A stretch of DNA of 44,847 bases from Sphingomonadaceae bacterium (GTDB taxonomy: Bacteria > Pseudomonadota > Alphaproteobacteria > Sphingomonadales > Sphingomonadaceae): positions 1 through 44,847 of the forward strand of contig JAJTEF010000010.1 of assembly GCA_021300355.1 (NCBI GenBank). The letters are read 5' to 3'. Within the stretch, counting starts at the first letter, position 1; every line of letters begins with the position of its first letter. A program made the translations under genes and the position numbers. The notes under the pieces were generated by a model, which did no database searches, was not told the origin of the DNA, and worked only from the letters and a program-made list of their open reading frames with translations. Shown here one piece after another: positions 35,043 through 43,713 of the stretch.

Positions 35043-35498
35043 TCAAATCGCCAAGGTCATGAAACGGCTAAACGGGTCTTCGACATAATCGCCAAAGGGT
35101 GCGCAATATTCAAACCCGTGCGCTGCATACAGCGCCAATGCCGGCGCGAAGTCCGCCGACGATCCTGTTTCAAGGCTTAATCGGTGATAACCCCGGGCGC
35201 GCGCTTGCGAAATGATATGCGTCAGCATGTTGGCGCCAACACCTTTGCGCAAATGGTCCGCATGCGTCCGCATCGATTTGACCTCACCATGTTCGGGCGT
35301 CAGCTCTTTCAAAGCCCCGCATCCCGCAAGCGCATCCCCGTCCCAAATCGACCAAAAGGTCACATCGGGCGCATTCAGCCCGTCGAAATCAAGAAAATGG
35401 CAACTTTCCGGTGGCGAGCTTGCCAGCATCCCGGCGAAATGCGTTTCCAGCAAGGCGCGGATTTCGTTACCGGAAAGATCATCCACGATGATGCGCAT
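35043..35498 (-). CDS. GNAT family N-acetyltransferase
   Basis: This 151-residue protein has the GNAT acetyl-CoA-binding region VKSMRTHADHLRKGVGANMLTHIISQARARGYHRLSLETGS near residues 73-113, with the R/Q-x-x-G-x-G/A loop as RKGVGA. The C-terminal FAPALALYAAHGFEYCAPFGDYVEDPFSRFMTLAI resembles the YsnE/PhnO-like small-molecule acetyltransferases. The substrate is unknown. It lies ten bases downstream of the M14 peptidase gene, so they are probably co-transcribed. Confidence 0.92.
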   Translation of the reverse strand: MRIIVDDLSGNEIRALLETHFAGMLASSPPESCHFLDFDGLNAPDVTFWSIWDGDALAGCGALKELTPEHGEVKSMRTHADHLRKGVGANMLTHIISQARARGYHRLSLETGSSADFAPALALYAAHGFEYCAPFGDYVEDPFSRFMTLAI

Positions 35499-35507
35499 AA
35501 GGGCTGC

Positions 35508-36644
35508 CTACACCATCTCCGCCAGCGTCGCGAGGCACTCGCGGGCCAGCAGGCGGCAACGTTCGGGCGACCATCCCTGATAGGGATCATTACCGTGCAC
35601 TGTGTCTTTGTACGGCATTTCAAGCGTCATCGACACGCATTTATGCGACGGGCCAAAACGTTCGGCGAGCTGGTTTGTCGACATGGTCAGGTTGGCTTTG
35701 CCCGGTCCCGCTTTGGTGTAACCAAGCTCGGTCTGGAAATCGGGTGTGCGCGCGGCGAGGCGATTGATGAAGTTGTTGTATCGCGCGCCTTGGTCATCGG
35801 TCCATGACGGAATGCCTTCGAACCCGGCCATGAATGCAGCGGGAATGGCCTCATCCCCATGCACATCCATCGCCCAATGCACGCCGGTTTCATCCATGGC
35901 GTTGCGGATGCCCAGAACCTCTGGACTGCGCTCCAAACTTGGCTCGGCCCATTCGCGGTTCAGGTTTACGCCCGCAAAATTGGTGCGCAAATGTCCGCGG
36001 CAGCTGCCGTCGGGATTGCAATTGGGCACGATATGCAAACGGCATTTTTCCAGCAAAACGCGCGTGTGCGGATCGCTCAGGTCGGTGAGCATATCCAGCG
36101 CACCTTCCATCCAATATTCGGCCTGCGTTTCGCCCGGATGCTGGCGCGCGTATAGCCAGACTTGCGTTTCGCCATCCCCCATCGACAGGCAATCAATCGG
36201 CTGACCTTCCAGGCTGTGGCCCAAGCACCGGTAGCTAACGCCTTCGCATGTTGCGGCGTCGGCGACCAAATCATGGTGCCGTTCCATGCTAAAGGGCGCG
36301 AAATAGGCGAACCAGACAATGTCGCTGGCGGGCGTGTAGCGAATGGTCAGGGTGCCGCCGTCTGCGGCTTTGTCATAAATGGTATCGGCGCGGCCCCAAA
36401 AATCCCGGTCTTCCGAAACACAGGCGCGATAATCTGGCCAGCCGCCGGGATAGGCGCTGCCTTCCAAGCCCGTTATGCGCAGTTCCAGTTCCTCACCCGC
36501 TGCGCACGCAACGCGGAAGTGGAACCATTGCGCAAACTCCGAATCCTTATCCTTGCGAATGCCAAGGGTGGCGCTGTTGCCATCGATGGCGTGCACTATG
36601 ATGTTACCGCTGTCGAATGCAGCATTGATATCAGTGATCGGCAT
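35508..36644 (-). CDS. M14 family metallocarboxypeptidase (cytosolic carboxypeptidase-like)
   Basis: This 378-residue protein has an N-terminal beta-sandwich domain (about 1-130) and an M14 peptidase domain. The zinc-site motif is [16 protein letters not shown] near residue 167 (HxxE). [23 protein letters not shown] near 209-231 carries the substrate-binding Asn-Arg, and [15 protein letters not shown] near 258 the third zinc ligand. The C-terminal catalytic Glu is probably in [10 protein letters not shown] near 342. This two-domain layout matches the CCP/AGBL-like group found in bacteria. There is no signal peptide, so it is probably cytoplasmic. The ATG at 36644 has GGGGAAG upstream. The natural substrate is not known. 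Confidence 0.92.
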   Translation of the reverse strand: MPITDINAAFDSGNIIVHAIDGNSATLGIRKDKDSEFAQWFHFRVACAAGEELELRITGLEGSAYPGGWPDYRACVSEDRDFWGRADTIYDKAADGGTLTIRYTPASDIVWFAYFAPFSMERHHDLVADAATCEGVSYRCLGHSLEGQPIDCLSMGDGETQVWLYARQHPGETQAEYWMEGALDMLTDLSDPHTRVLLEKCRLHIVPNCNPDGSCRGHLRTNFAGVNLNREWAEPSLERSPEVLGIRNAMDETGVHWAMDVHGDEAIPAAFMAGFEGIPSWTDDQGARYNNFINRLAARTPDFQTELGYTKAGPGKANLTMSTNQLAERFGPSHKCVSMTLEMPYKDTVHGNDPYQGWSPERCRLLARECLATLAEMV

Positions 36645-36662
36645 AAATCTTACTTCCCCATT

Positions 36663-36772
36663 TTGTCATTCCCGCGAACGCGGGAATCCATGGACGAACC
36701 GTGCAGAAAGCTGCGTCGGTGTGTTAACATAAAAGCTCAGATAATGGATTCCCGCGTTCGCGGGAATGACAA
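36663..36772. repeat. Family B element with perfect 29-base terminal inverted repeats
   Basis: Positions 36663-36691 and 36744-36772 are exact reverse complements (29 of 29). Each arm itself contains a TTCCCGCG-AA-CGCGGGAA hairpin. The 52-base spacer at 36692-36743 includes GCAGAAAGCTGC. The element lies between the start of the M14 peptidase gene and the end of the DUF4136 gene. It has the TTGTCATTCCCGC end of copies 1 and 2 on both sides. It has the shape of a tiny non-autonomous element, or could form a large cruciform. Confidence 0.88.
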
Positions 36773-36783
36773 TGTCTGGTGCT

Positions 36784-37374
36784 TTATGGAACGCGGATAG
36801 TCTCGCCAGACACGCCGGGGAAGTCCTTAAACAATGCCTCTGCCAATTTAGAGGCCGCAATAGCGGGCTGCGCGGCAGGAGAGCCCGCTTTGGCAGATTG
36901 CACCGCCGTCCCTTCCCATATCACCAGCTGGTCACTGCGCCGGATGATGCGCACCGACAAACTGGTCTGCAATTGCGCTGCCGAACCACCGCCGAGTGTG
37001 ATGCCAACGCCCAAGCCAATGCCCGACCCATAGCTGCCGGTTGATCCGCCGACGCCCACGGAAACAGGTGACCGGCGATCTGGGCGTATCATCGTCGCGC
37101 CAAAGCGTATTTCGGCAACAACATCGCTTGTGCCCGCTTGATTGCGATAGCCGACCCGCTGCATTTCGCGGGTCACCGCCGCAACATAAGGCGAAGCCGA
37201 TAGCGATCGGTCCGCCGCCGATTCGCCGGCAACCTCAACCCCAAAACTGCTATTGCCATAAGAGATACCTTCAGCTGCGCGGTTAAAGCGCGTGACCTCG
37301 ACAGGGCCCGTGGGAACGACACAGGCCGACAGCAGTGAAAGCGCGAGAAGTGTGAAGATTCGGGGAGTTTTCAT
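36784..37374 (-). CDS. DUF4136 family lipoprotein
   Basis: This protein of about 196 residues has a lipoprotein signal ending LSLLSAC with Cys18. The DUF4136-like core includes ASPYVAAVTREMQRVGYRNQAGTSDVVAEIRFGATMIRP near residue 65-105, a Gly-rich stretch (VGVGGSTGSYGSGIGLGVGITLGGG), and LSVRIIRRSDQLVIWEGTA near 145. The function is unknown; it is predicted to sit in the outer membrane. Two ATGs lie in a row; the second (37374) has AGGA at the better spacing. It is divergent from rpmJ with 156 bases between. Confidence 0.88.
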   Translation of the reverse strand: MKTPRIFTLLALSLLSACVVPTGPVEVTRFNRAAEGISYGNSSFGVEVAGESAADRSLSASPYVAAVTREMQRVGYRNQAGTSDVVAEIRFGATMIRPDRRSPVSVGVGGSTGSYGSGIGLGVGITLGGGSAAQLQTSLSVRIIRRSDQLVIWEGTAVQSAKAGSPAAQPAIAASKLAEALFKDFPGVSGETIRVP

Positions 37375-37530
37375 CATAGTCCTATCCTTTAACGCATCAT
37401 ATATGATGGCAAGCTGTGTATGGGAGCTGAATCGCATAATTGCGCCGAACGCGCTTGACTTTCCGCCGCCCCACCCATAGGAGCGCGCCTTCAATTCAAG
37501 CTTTATGCATCAAAAAGACGGGTAAATCCG

Positions 37531-37656
37531 ATGAAAGTCGTTAATTCTCTCAAGTCGCTCAAAGGCCGCCATCGTGACAACCGCGTGATTCGTCGTCGTG
37601 GCCGGACCTATGTCATCAACAAGACTCAGCCACGCTTTAAGGCGCGCCAGGGTTAA
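37531..37656 (+). CDS. rpmJ: 50S ribosomal protein L36 (zinc-free type)
   Basis: This 41-residue protein begins [19 protein letters not shown] and ends [21 protein letters not shown]. The cysteines of the zinc-ribbon L36 are absent, so it is the C-minus (YkgO/type B-like) form standard in alphaproteobacteria. The ATG at 37531 has GACGGGT upstream. It is monocistronic with a terminator at 37701-37734. Confidence 0.97.
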   Translation: MKVVNSLKSLKGRHRDNRVIRRRGRTYVINKTQPRFKARQG

Positions 37657-37700
37657 TTGGCCGCTGCCTGCGGAACGCGGGCAGATGGTTTTATCAAAAG

Positions 37701-37734
37701 ACCGCTCCGAATCTGATTCGCGGGCGGTTTTTTT
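37701..37734 (+). terminator. Rho-independent terminator of rpmJ
   Basis: The stem ACCGCTC...GGGCGGT is extended by CGAAT/ATTCG with one bulge and a short loop, followed by seven T. It lies 44 bases after the rpmJ stop and 25 bases before the next start. Confidence 0.9.
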
Positions 37735-37758
37735 GCGTCTTCAGGTGAGATATTTCCC

Positions 37759-38370
37759 ATGACAAAGATCACCACCGTCGTGTTTGATGTCGGCAAAGTG
37801 CTGTTCGAATGGGATTTGCGGCATCTTTTTGCAAAATTGATCACCGACAAGGCGGAGCTGGAATATTTCGTCACGCATGTTGTTACGCCCGAATGGCATT
37901 TTCAGCATGATGCCGGCCGACCATTGGCAGAGATGACCGCGGAACGGATCGCGCTATATCCGAAATATGAAATCGAGATCGACGCGTACCGGACGCGTTT
38001 TAACGAGACGATCCCGGGCCCTGTCACAGGATCGCTGGAAATCGTGCACGAACTGGCCGCGCGCGCCGTCCCGCTTTTCGCCATTACCAATTTTGGCGCG
38101 GAGTTTTGGGAGATGTTCCGTCCGACCCAGCCTATATTTGACCATTTCGGAGATATTGTCGTCTCAGGCGTCGAGAAAATGGTCAAGCCAGACCCCGATA
38201 TCTATGCGCTGGCGTTGCGGCGCTTTGGGCTGAAGCCCGGCGAGGCGATATTCATCGATGACAATCACGACAATGTCGTCAGCGCCCGCGCCAACGGCTT
38301 TGCTGCGCATCATTTTACTGATGCAGAAACGCTACGTCGCGCATTGGTGGATCTTGATTTGCTAGTTTAA
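37759..38370 (+). CDS. HAD-IA family phosphatase, YihX-like
   Basis: This 203-residue protein has motif I VVFDVGKVLFEWD near residue 7, where the second Asp of DxD is Gly as in YihX-type glucose-1-phosphate phosphatases. ITNFGAEFWEMF near 110 is motif II, and the Lys of VKPDPDIYALAL (near 137) with FIDDNHDNVVSARANGF (motif IV, near 165) completes the site. It is probably a sugar-phosphate phosphatase, but the substrate is unproven. The ATG at 37759 has AGGTGAG upstream. The rpmJ terminator separates the two genes. sucC follows after 166 bases. Confidence 0.9.
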   Translation: MTKITTVVFDVGKVLFEWDLRHLFAKLITDKAELEYFVTHVVTPEWHFQHDAGRPLAEMTAERIALYPKYEIEIDAYRTRFNETIPGPVTGSLEIVHELAARAVPLFAITNFGAEFWEMFRPTQPIFDHFGDIVVSGVEKMVKPDPDIYALALRRFGLKPGEAIFIDDNHDNVVSARANGFAAHHFTDAETLRRALVDLDLLV

Positions 38371-38381
38371 GTTTTTTGCAC

Positions 38382-38410
38382 GCAGAGGCGCGGAGGACGC
38401 AGAGAATATA
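38382..38410. repeat. Possible remnant of a GC-rich dispersed repeat
   Basis: The stretch around CGCAGAGGCGCGGAGGACGC resembles a repeat I recall from many sphingomonad intergenic regions (CGCAGAGGCGCGGAGA... followed by its inverse). Only one arm is clear here; GCGCGCTGCGCC at 38431-38442 may be a decayed counterpart. No second copy is present in the window, so this is a weak call. Confidence 0.35.
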
Positions 38411-38536
38411 TGATTTCCTTGGCGCGCGCTGCGCCTTTGCACCCACCAAAAAACATCAGCGCAAGCCCTTCCATTCAGCGCCCGTCTGTGCTTAAGCGAC
38501 CGGCAAAACTCTTTATTGTCGAGGATTTAATCTCCC

Positions 38537-39745
38537 ATGAATATCCATGAATATCAGGCCAAAGAACTGCTTGCGAAATTTGGTGTGGCGTGTCCCGCTG
38601 GTATCGCGGCGCTCAGCGTTGAAGAAGCGGTTGCGGCGGCGAAGCAATTGCCTGGTCCTCTTTATGTCGTGAAGTCGCAAATCCACGCGGGTGGACGCGG
38701 CAAAGGCAAGTTCAAGGAATTGGGTCCTGATGCAAAGGGCGGCGTTCGCTTGGCCTTCAACTTGGACGAAGTTGAATCGCATGCAAAAGAAATGCTGGGC
38801 AACACGCTGGTAACCATCCAGACCGGAGCCGAAGGCAAGCAGGTCAACCGTCTGTACATCACCGATGGCGCCGACATTAAGCAGGAATTCTACCTCGCAT
38901 TGTTGGTCGATCGCGCGACCAGCCGGATCGCTATTGTTGCCTCAACCGAAGGCGGCATGAACATCGAAGACGTGGCGCATGACAGCCCCGAGAAGATTCA
39001 CACCATCGTTGTCGATCCGGCAACCGGGCTTCAGCCGCACCACGGCCGCAGCGTTGCAAAGGCGCTTGGCCTGACGGGTGATTTGGCCAAGCAAGCACAG
39101 ACTGTGGTTGCCGGTCTTTATGCCGCGTTTTTGGGCACCGATGCCGAGCAGATTGAAATCAACCCGCTCGCTGTGTGCGAAGGCAAGAATGGCGACGAGC
39201 TGTTGGTGCTGGATGCCAAGGTTGCGTTTGATGGCAATGCCATGTTCCGCCACAAGGATCTCGCCGAGCTGCGCGACCTGACCGAAGAAGACCCTGCTGA
39301 GGTCGAAGCTTCCGAATATGACCTTGCCTATATCAAGCTCGACGGCAACATCGGCTGCATGGTCAACGGCGCAGGCCTTGCGATGGCGACCATGGACATC
39401 ATCAAGCTGAACGGCGAATTCCCAGCCAACTTCTTGGACGTAGGGGGCGGCGCTTCGAAGGAAAAGGTGACCGCGGCATTCAAGATCATTCTGAAGGACC
39501 CTGCCGTAAAGGGCATTTTGGTCAATATCTTCGGCGGCATCATGAAATGCGACATCATCGCGGACGGTATCGTCGCTGCGGCAAAGGAAGTGAACCTTTC
39601 GGTACCACTCGTTGTCCGCCTTGAAGGCACCAATGTGCAGCAGGGCAAGGACATCCTCGCCAATAGCGGCCTGCCTATCGTATCGGCCAACGACCTTGGC
39701 GATGCAGCCGCAAAGATTGTCGCGGAAGTCCGCAAAGCAGCTTAG
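38537..39745 (+). CDS. sucC: Succinate--CoA ligase (ADP-forming) subunit beta
   Basis: This 402-residue ATP-grasp subunit belongs to the TCA-cycle enzyme that interconverts succinyl-CoA and succinate with nucleotide phosphorylation. It begins [17 protein letters not shown], has [18 protein letters not shown] near residue 44, [39 protein letters not shown] near 275-313 and [18 protein letters not shown] near 333. The alpha subunit (sucD), usually adjacent, is not in the window; etfB follows instead after 99 bases. The ATG at 38537 is set by the conserved N-terminus. Confidence 0.97.
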   Translation: MNIHEYQAKELLAKFGVACPAGIAALSVEEAVAAAKQLPGPLYVVKSQIHAGGRGKGKFKELGPDAKGGVRLAFNLDEVESHAKEMLGNTLVTIQTGAEGKQVNRLYITDGADIKQEFYLALLVDRATSRIAIVASTEGGMNIEDVAHDSPEKIHTIVVDPATGLQPHHGRSVAKALGLTGDLAKQAQTVVAGLYAAFLGTDAEQIEINPLAVCEGKNGDELLVLDAKVAFDGNAMFRHKDLAELRDLTEEDPAEVEASEYDLAYIKLDGNIGCMVNGAGLAMATMDIIKLNGEFPANFLDVGGGASKEKVTAAFKIILKDPAVKGILVNIFGGIMKCDIIADGIVAAAKEVNLSVPLVVRLEGTNVQQGKDILANSGLPIVSANDLGDAAAKIVAEVRKAA

Positions 39746-39757
39746 TGTATCGAACGC

Positions 39758-39773
39758 TTGACGTTCACGTCAA
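39758..39773. promoter_or_regulatory. 16-base inverted repeat upstream of etfB, LiuR-like operator
   Basis: TTGACGTTCACGTCAA is an inverted repeat TTGACGT-N2-ACGTCAA between sucC and etfB, 72 bases before the etfB start. It closely resembles the site I recall for the MerR-family regulator LiuR, which in Proteobacteria controls branched-chain amino-acid and acyl-CoA catabolism including etf genes. The match is from memory; the regulator is not in the window. Confidence 0.6.
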
Positions 39774-39844
39774 CGTTAAGCATAGGCGCTCCAGTTTAGG
39801 CGGGCATTCACTCGCCATTTGAGTCGGTATGGAAGGATGAGCAG

Positions 39845-40591
39845 ATGAAGATCATCGTCCCCGTTAAGCGGGTCATCGATTATAATGTTAAGCCGCGGGT
39901 TAAGCCCGATGGTTCGGGTGTTGATTTGGCGAATGTCAAAATGAGCATGAACCCGTTTGACGAAATCGCGGTGGAAGAAGCGCTGCGTTTGCGTGAAAAG
40001 GGCGTTGCGACCGAAGTTATCGCGGTGTCGATCGGACCAGACAAGGCGCAAGAAACATTACGCACAGCGCTCGCCATGGGTGCTGACCGCGCGATCCTCG
40101 TCGTCGCTGAAGATGTCGAGCCGCTCGCGGTTGCCAAGATCCTTGCGAAGGTCATGGACGAAGAACAGCCCGGCCTCGTCATTCTTGGTAAGCAAGCCAT
40201 TGACGATGACTCGAACCAGACTGGCCAAATGCTAGCTGCCTTGACCGGTCGTCCGCAGGGCACATTTGCCAACACGGTCAACGTGTCTGGTGATGAAGTG
40301 CATGTCGCACGCGAAGTCGATGGCGGTTTGCAGACCGTAGCGTTGAAGATGCCAGCCATCATCACGACCGACCTGCGTTTGAACGAGCCACGTTATGCGT
40401 CGCTGCCGAACATCATGAAAGCAAAATCCAAGCCACTCGCGCAGAAAACACCTGCCGATTATGGTGTGGACGTTAGCCCACGCCTGAAGACATTGAAGGT
40501 TGTTGAACCGCCTGTGCGCAGCGCTGGTATCAAGGTTGCCGACGTCGATGCGCTGGTTGCAAAGCTCAAGGAAATAGGAGTGGCCGCATGA
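39845..40591 (+). CDS. etfB: Electron transfer flavoprotein subunit beta
   Basis: This 248-residue FixA/EtfB protein begins [23 protein letters not shown] and has [23 protein letters not shown] near residue 31 and the AMP-binding [28 protein letters not shown] near 117-145. The C-terminal [10 protein letters not shown]-like region precedes [15 protein letters not shown]. With EtfA it carries electrons from acyl-CoA dehydrogenases to ETF:quinone oxidoreductase. The ATG at 39845 has GGAAGGA upstream. etfA overlaps its stop by ATGA. A LiuR-like site lies upstream. Confidence 0.97.
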   Translation: MKIIVPVKRVIDYNVKPRVKPDGSGVDLANVKMSMNPFDEIAVEEALRLREKGVATEVIAVSIGPDKAQETLRTALAMGADRAILVVAEDVEPLAVAKILAKVMDEEQPGLVILGKQAIDDDSNQTGQMLAALTGRPQGTFANTVNVSGDEVHVAREVDGGLQTVALKMPAIITTDLRLNEPRYASLPNIMKAKSKPLAQKTPADYGVDVSPRLKTLKVVEPPVRSAGIKVADVDALVAKLKEIGVAA

Positions 40592-41517
40592 AGACCCTCG
40601 TTTATGCCGAACATGACAATGCATCGCTGAAGGATGCAACGCTTGCTGTCGTTACTGCTGCATCGCAGATTGGCGAAGTGCATGTTCTCGTCGCGGGATC
40701 AGGCTGCGGCGCAGTTGCCGAGCAGGCCGCAAAGATCGCTGGCGTGACCACCGTGCATGTTGCCGATGACGCAGCTTATGCGCAGCAGTTGGCTGAAAAT
40801 GTTGCGCCACTGGTGGCATCATTGATGGCGACGCATGACGCATTTTTGGCGCCTGCCACATCGAACGGCAAGAACATCGCACCACGCGTTGCTGCCTTGC
40901 TGGATGTCATGCAAATCTCCGACATCCTCAGCGTTGAAAGCGCGGACACATTCACGCGTCCCATCTATGCCGGTAACGCAATTGCGACTGTGCAATCGTC
41001 CGATGCCAAGAAGGTTATCACCGTTCGCGGTACCGCCTTTGCCAAGGCTGAAGAAACCGGCGGTTCTGCTGCAATTGAAGCTGTCTCGGGCAGCGGCGAT
41101 GCAGGAACATCGAAGTTCATCTCGGCTGAAATCGCCAAGCAGGAACGCCCTGAACTGACATCTGCGAAGATCATCGTGTCGGGCGGCCGCGCGCTTAAGG
41201 ACTCGGCGACGTTCAGCGAAGTCATCTTGCCACTCGCCGACAAGCTTGGCGCAGGCGTTGGCGCAAGCCGCGCTGCTGTGGATGCGGGTTATGTCCCCAA
41301 TGACTATCAGGTCGGTCAAACCGGCAAGATCGTTGCCCCTGAAGTCTACATCGCGGTCGGCATCTCCGGCGCGATCCAGCATCTTGCGGGCATGAAGGAC
41401 TCCAAGGTCATTGTCGCCATCAACAAAGATGAAGACGCACCGATCTTCCAAGTCGCAGACATCGGCCTTGTCGGTGACCTGTTTACGGTCGTGCCTGAAT
41501 TGGTCGGCAAGCTGTAA
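40588..41517 (+). CDS. etfA: Electron transfer flavoprotein subunit alpha
   Basis: This 309-residue FixB/EtfA protein has an N-terminal domain [19 protein letters not shown], then a C-terminal FAD domain: [73 protein letters not shown] (positions about 41176-41395) and [28 protein letters not shown]. It is full length and coupled to etfB by a four-base overlap, with GGAGTGG before the ATG. The flavoprotein would accept electrons from the dehydrogenase encoded at 2062-3273. Confidence 0.97.
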   Translation: MKTLVYAEHDNASLKDATLAVVTAASQIGEVHVLVAGSGCGAVAEQAAKIAGVTTVHVADDAAYAQQLAENVAPLVASLMATHDAFLAPATSNGKNIAPRVAALLDVMQISDILSVESADTFTRPIYAGNAIATVQSSDAKKVITVRGTAFAKAEETGGSAAIEAVSGSGDAGTSKFISAEIAKQERPELTSAKIIVSGGRALKDSATFSEVILPLADKLGAGVGASRAAVDAGYVPNDYQVGQTGKIVAPEVYIAVGISGAIQHLAGMKDSKVIVAINKDEDAPIFQVADIGLVGDLFTVVPELVGKL

Positions 41518-41544
41518 CTTCTAGTAACATTGCGTAAAAATTTC

Positions 41545-41572
41545 AGGGCGGTCAGAAATGGCCGCCCTTTTT
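41545..41572 (+). terminator. Rho-independent terminator of etfBA
   Basis: A ten-pair stem AGGGCGGTCA/TGGCCGCCCT with one T-G wobble and a GAAA tetraloop is followed by TTTT. It lies 27 bases after the etfA stop. Confidence 0.93.
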
Positions 41573-41609
41573 ACTTGTGGCTTTAATGCCATTGGGTAAC
41601 CTGCTGGAT

Positions 41610-42512
41610 ATGGCAAAGTCACTGGTCGCATCGCTTATCATTGTCGCCCTCACAATGTCGTCGCCAGCAATTGCTGCAGCGCCTGCGCCTTTGGTTTTAA
41701 AGCCGACTTCATCATGGCAGGTCAATTATGCCGAGGAAAGATGCCGCCTCGGTCGGCAGTTTGGGGACGGCAAGCAAACGGTTTTGTTGTTTATGGACCG
41801 CTTTAGCCCAAGTGAATATTTCCGCCTGACGATTGCCGGAAAACGCATACCAACATCCGTTCAAAAAGGTGAAGCCAATATCCAGTTCGGGCCGAGCGAG
41901 CAGGAGCAGAAAATTGCGTTTCTCGCCGGAAATCTTGGTAAGGAACCTGCCTTGATTTTTTCCAGCAGCGCGCGCGTTGCGCCGCCAAGCGGGTCTGAAT
42001 TACTGGCGATGAAAGATCGGGAAAATGCAGAGAGGGTTGTTATTCAACCGATTAGTGAGGACCGGCAAAAGGCAATTCGCTACTTGCGCGTTGGCAAGCC
42101 TCTGCAAAAACCGTTGATGCTGGAGACAGGTTCCATGCGCGGACCATTGGCGGCGCTCGATACCTGCATTGACAATCTTCTCAGCAGTTGGGGCATCGAT
42201 GTCGAAAAGCACAAGACGCTCAGCCAACGGGCCACGCCACTTGAGCCGCCGGGCAAATGGATTGTGTCATCCGACTATCCGATCGCCATGCTCGCTGCTG
42301 GTCAACCTGCCCTCGTAAATTTCCGGCTCACCGTTGGACCTGATGGCATGCCAACCGCATGCCATATTCAAGCAACAACACGGCCCAAATTTTTTGACGA
42401 TGCTGTCTGCAAATCCGTAATGCGGCGTGCGCGTTTTTCCCCCGCACTTGATGCGCAGGGTCAGCCATTGGTGTCTTACTATCAAAACAATGTCTATTTC
42501 AGGCTGCCCTAA
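41610..42512 (+). CDS. Secreted protein with a TonB C-terminal domain
   Basis: This protein of about 300 residues has an N-terminal signal or anchor (MAKSLVASLIIVALTMSSPAIAAA). Residues 25-210 match no domain I recognise; PMQ-rich proline linkers of true TonB are absent. The last 80 residues (PIAMLAAGQPALVNFRLTVGPDGMPTACHIQATT and VCKSVMRRARFSPALDAQGQPLVSYYQNNVYFRLP) are the TonB_C domain, with the conserved G.V..C.I..S-like and RARF.PA...G.P motifs. Without an obvious ExbB/ExbD-type anchor it may be a periplasmic protein rather than an energy transducer. ATGs at 41610 and 41586 and a GTG at 41577 are possible starts; 41610 gives the cleanest signal peptide. It follows the etfBA terminator. 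Confidence 0.8.
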   Translation: MAKSLVASLIIVALTMSSPAIAAAPAPLVLKPTSSWQVNYAEERCRLGRQFGDGKQTVLLFMDRFSPSEYFRLTIAGKRIPTSVQKGEANIQFGPSEQEQKIAFLAGNLGKEPALIFSSSARVAPPSGSELLAMKDRENAERVVIQPISEDRQKAIRYLRVGKPLQKPLMLETGSMRGPLAALDTCIDNLLSSWGIDVEKHKTLSQRATPLEPPGKWIVSSDYPIAMLAAGQPALVNFRLTVGPDGMPTACHIQATTRPKFFDDAVCKSVMRRARFSPALDAQGQPLVSYYQNNVYFRLP

Positions 42513-42516
42513 GACT

Positions 42517-43521
42517 TCAAAACCCTCTTAAAAAGCTGGCGAGATTTTCGCCCAAATTGTCGACCGCATAGCCGCCTTCGGTCAGGACAACCGTCGGCAG
42601 TCGGGTCGCCGCAATGTCTTGCGCCAGCGTGGCATAATCTGCGGTTTGAAGTGCGAAATTGGCGATGGGGTCGCCTTCAAAGGTATCCGCGCCGAAGCTG
42701 ACAATCAGGAGGCCGGGGTCAAACCGGGCAATGGCGTCTAGGGCTGTCGCTTGCGCCGCGCGAAAGGCGGTCAGTGTTGTTCCTTGCGGCAATGGCAGAT
42801 TCACCGTCGCGCCTGCCCCCGCACCTTCGCCGACTTCATCGGCATGGCCCCAGTAAAAGGGGAAATCTGTCGCCGGATCTGCGTGGACAGAGGCATAAAA
42901 GACATCGCCCCGGTCCCAGAATATGTCCTGCGTGCCATTGCCATGATGATAGTCAATGTCGAGAATGGCCACGCGGGCGATGCCTGCGTCGCGGGCGGCT
43001 TGTGCTGCAACCGCCGCCTGATTGATGAAACAATATCCGCCAAGATAATCGGCCCCTGCATGATGCCCGGGCGGGCGGCACAAGGCGGTGGCGACGCGGT
43101 CGCCAGCCAGCACGGCGTCAAGCGCCGACAAGGCCGACTGCGTGCTCCAATAGGCCGAGGTCCAGCTGTCGGCGGTGAGCGGCGTAGAGCTGTCCATGCT
43201 GTAGCGCCCGGCCAAGGCGTCAATACGCGTTAAGTCCAGCGCGCGCCGCCGCACCACTGGCCATATATAGCCCATCACATCACCTGACCGTCCGGCGGCA
43301 AGCCAACGGTCATGCGCAGTCTTTAGATATGCGATGTAACCCGCATCATGCACCGCCAATATCGGTGCCTCCCCATGGTCGGTGGGGCTTTCCGTAGCGG
43401 ACACCCCAGCACATAGCGCCTGTGCGCGCGCCGGGGTTTCGGCATAAGGGACGAACGCGCCATTATGCAGTTCCTGGACCGGCGCATGGTCAAGCTGGCG
43501 GGGATCAAAAAACAGGCGCAT
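42517..43521 (-). CDS. Histone deacetylase family protein (acetylpolyamine amidohydrolase-like)
   Basis: This 334-residue zinc amidohydrolase of the HDAC/AcuC/APAH superfamily begins MRLFFDPRQLDHAPVQELHNGAFVPYAETPARA. It has the active site CRPPGHHA near residue 152 (tandem catalytic His), ILDIDYHHGNGTQDIFWDRGDVFYASVHADP near 187-217 (zinc Asp and His), and IVSFGADTFEGDPI near 272 (second zinc Asp), with EGGYAVDNLGENL at the end. The likely substrates are acetylated polyamines or other N-acetyl amines. The start at 43521 fits the family; an in-frame open stretch continues to 44034 but overlaps the toxin-antitoxin genes and is not coding. It converges on the TonB-domain gene with a four-base gap. 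Confidence 0.92.
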   Translation of the reverse strand: MRLFFDPRQLDHAPVQELHNGAFVPYAETPARAQALCAGVSATESPTDHGEAPILAVHDAGYIAYLKTAHDRWLAAGRSGDVMGYIWPVVRRRALDLTRIDALAGRYSMDSSTPLTADSWTSAYWSTQSALSALDAVLAGDRVATALCRPPGHHAGADYLGGYCFINQAAVAAQAARDAGIARVAILDIDYHHGNGTQDIFWDRGDVFYASVHADPATDFPFYWGHADEVGEGAGAGATVNLPLPQGTTLTAFRAAQATALDAIARFDPGLLIVSFGADTFEGDPIANFALQTADYATLAQDIAATRLPTVVLTEGGYAVDNLGENLASFLRGF

Positions 43522-43677
43522 CGTTCGGCATATTCCACATGACAGTATCGCACCGCATAGCCCGACAACATGCACTTTGCGAGAGCTTGCGCGTTTCCTG
43601 CCACCGGCATCAGCTTTATGGCGATCTTCGGCACGGCCAACATGATTTCGCATTCGGTGAACGTCCATTTCCCAGAC

Positions 43678-43707
43678 TTGCAGCTTTAGCCATGTTTGTG
43701 TTATAAC
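43678..43707 (+). promoter_or_regulatory. Promoter of the AbrB/Doc operon, predicted leaderless
   Basis: TTGCAG (43678-43683) and TATAAC (43702-43707) form a -35/-10 pair with an 18-base spacer. The expected start of transcription falls at about 43713-43714, the A of the antitoxin ATG. The palindromes GTTATAAC (43700-43707) and CATACGTATG (43707-43716) cover the -10 box and the start codon and could be an antitoxin operator. Confidence 0.55.
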
Positions 43708-43713
43708 ATACGT

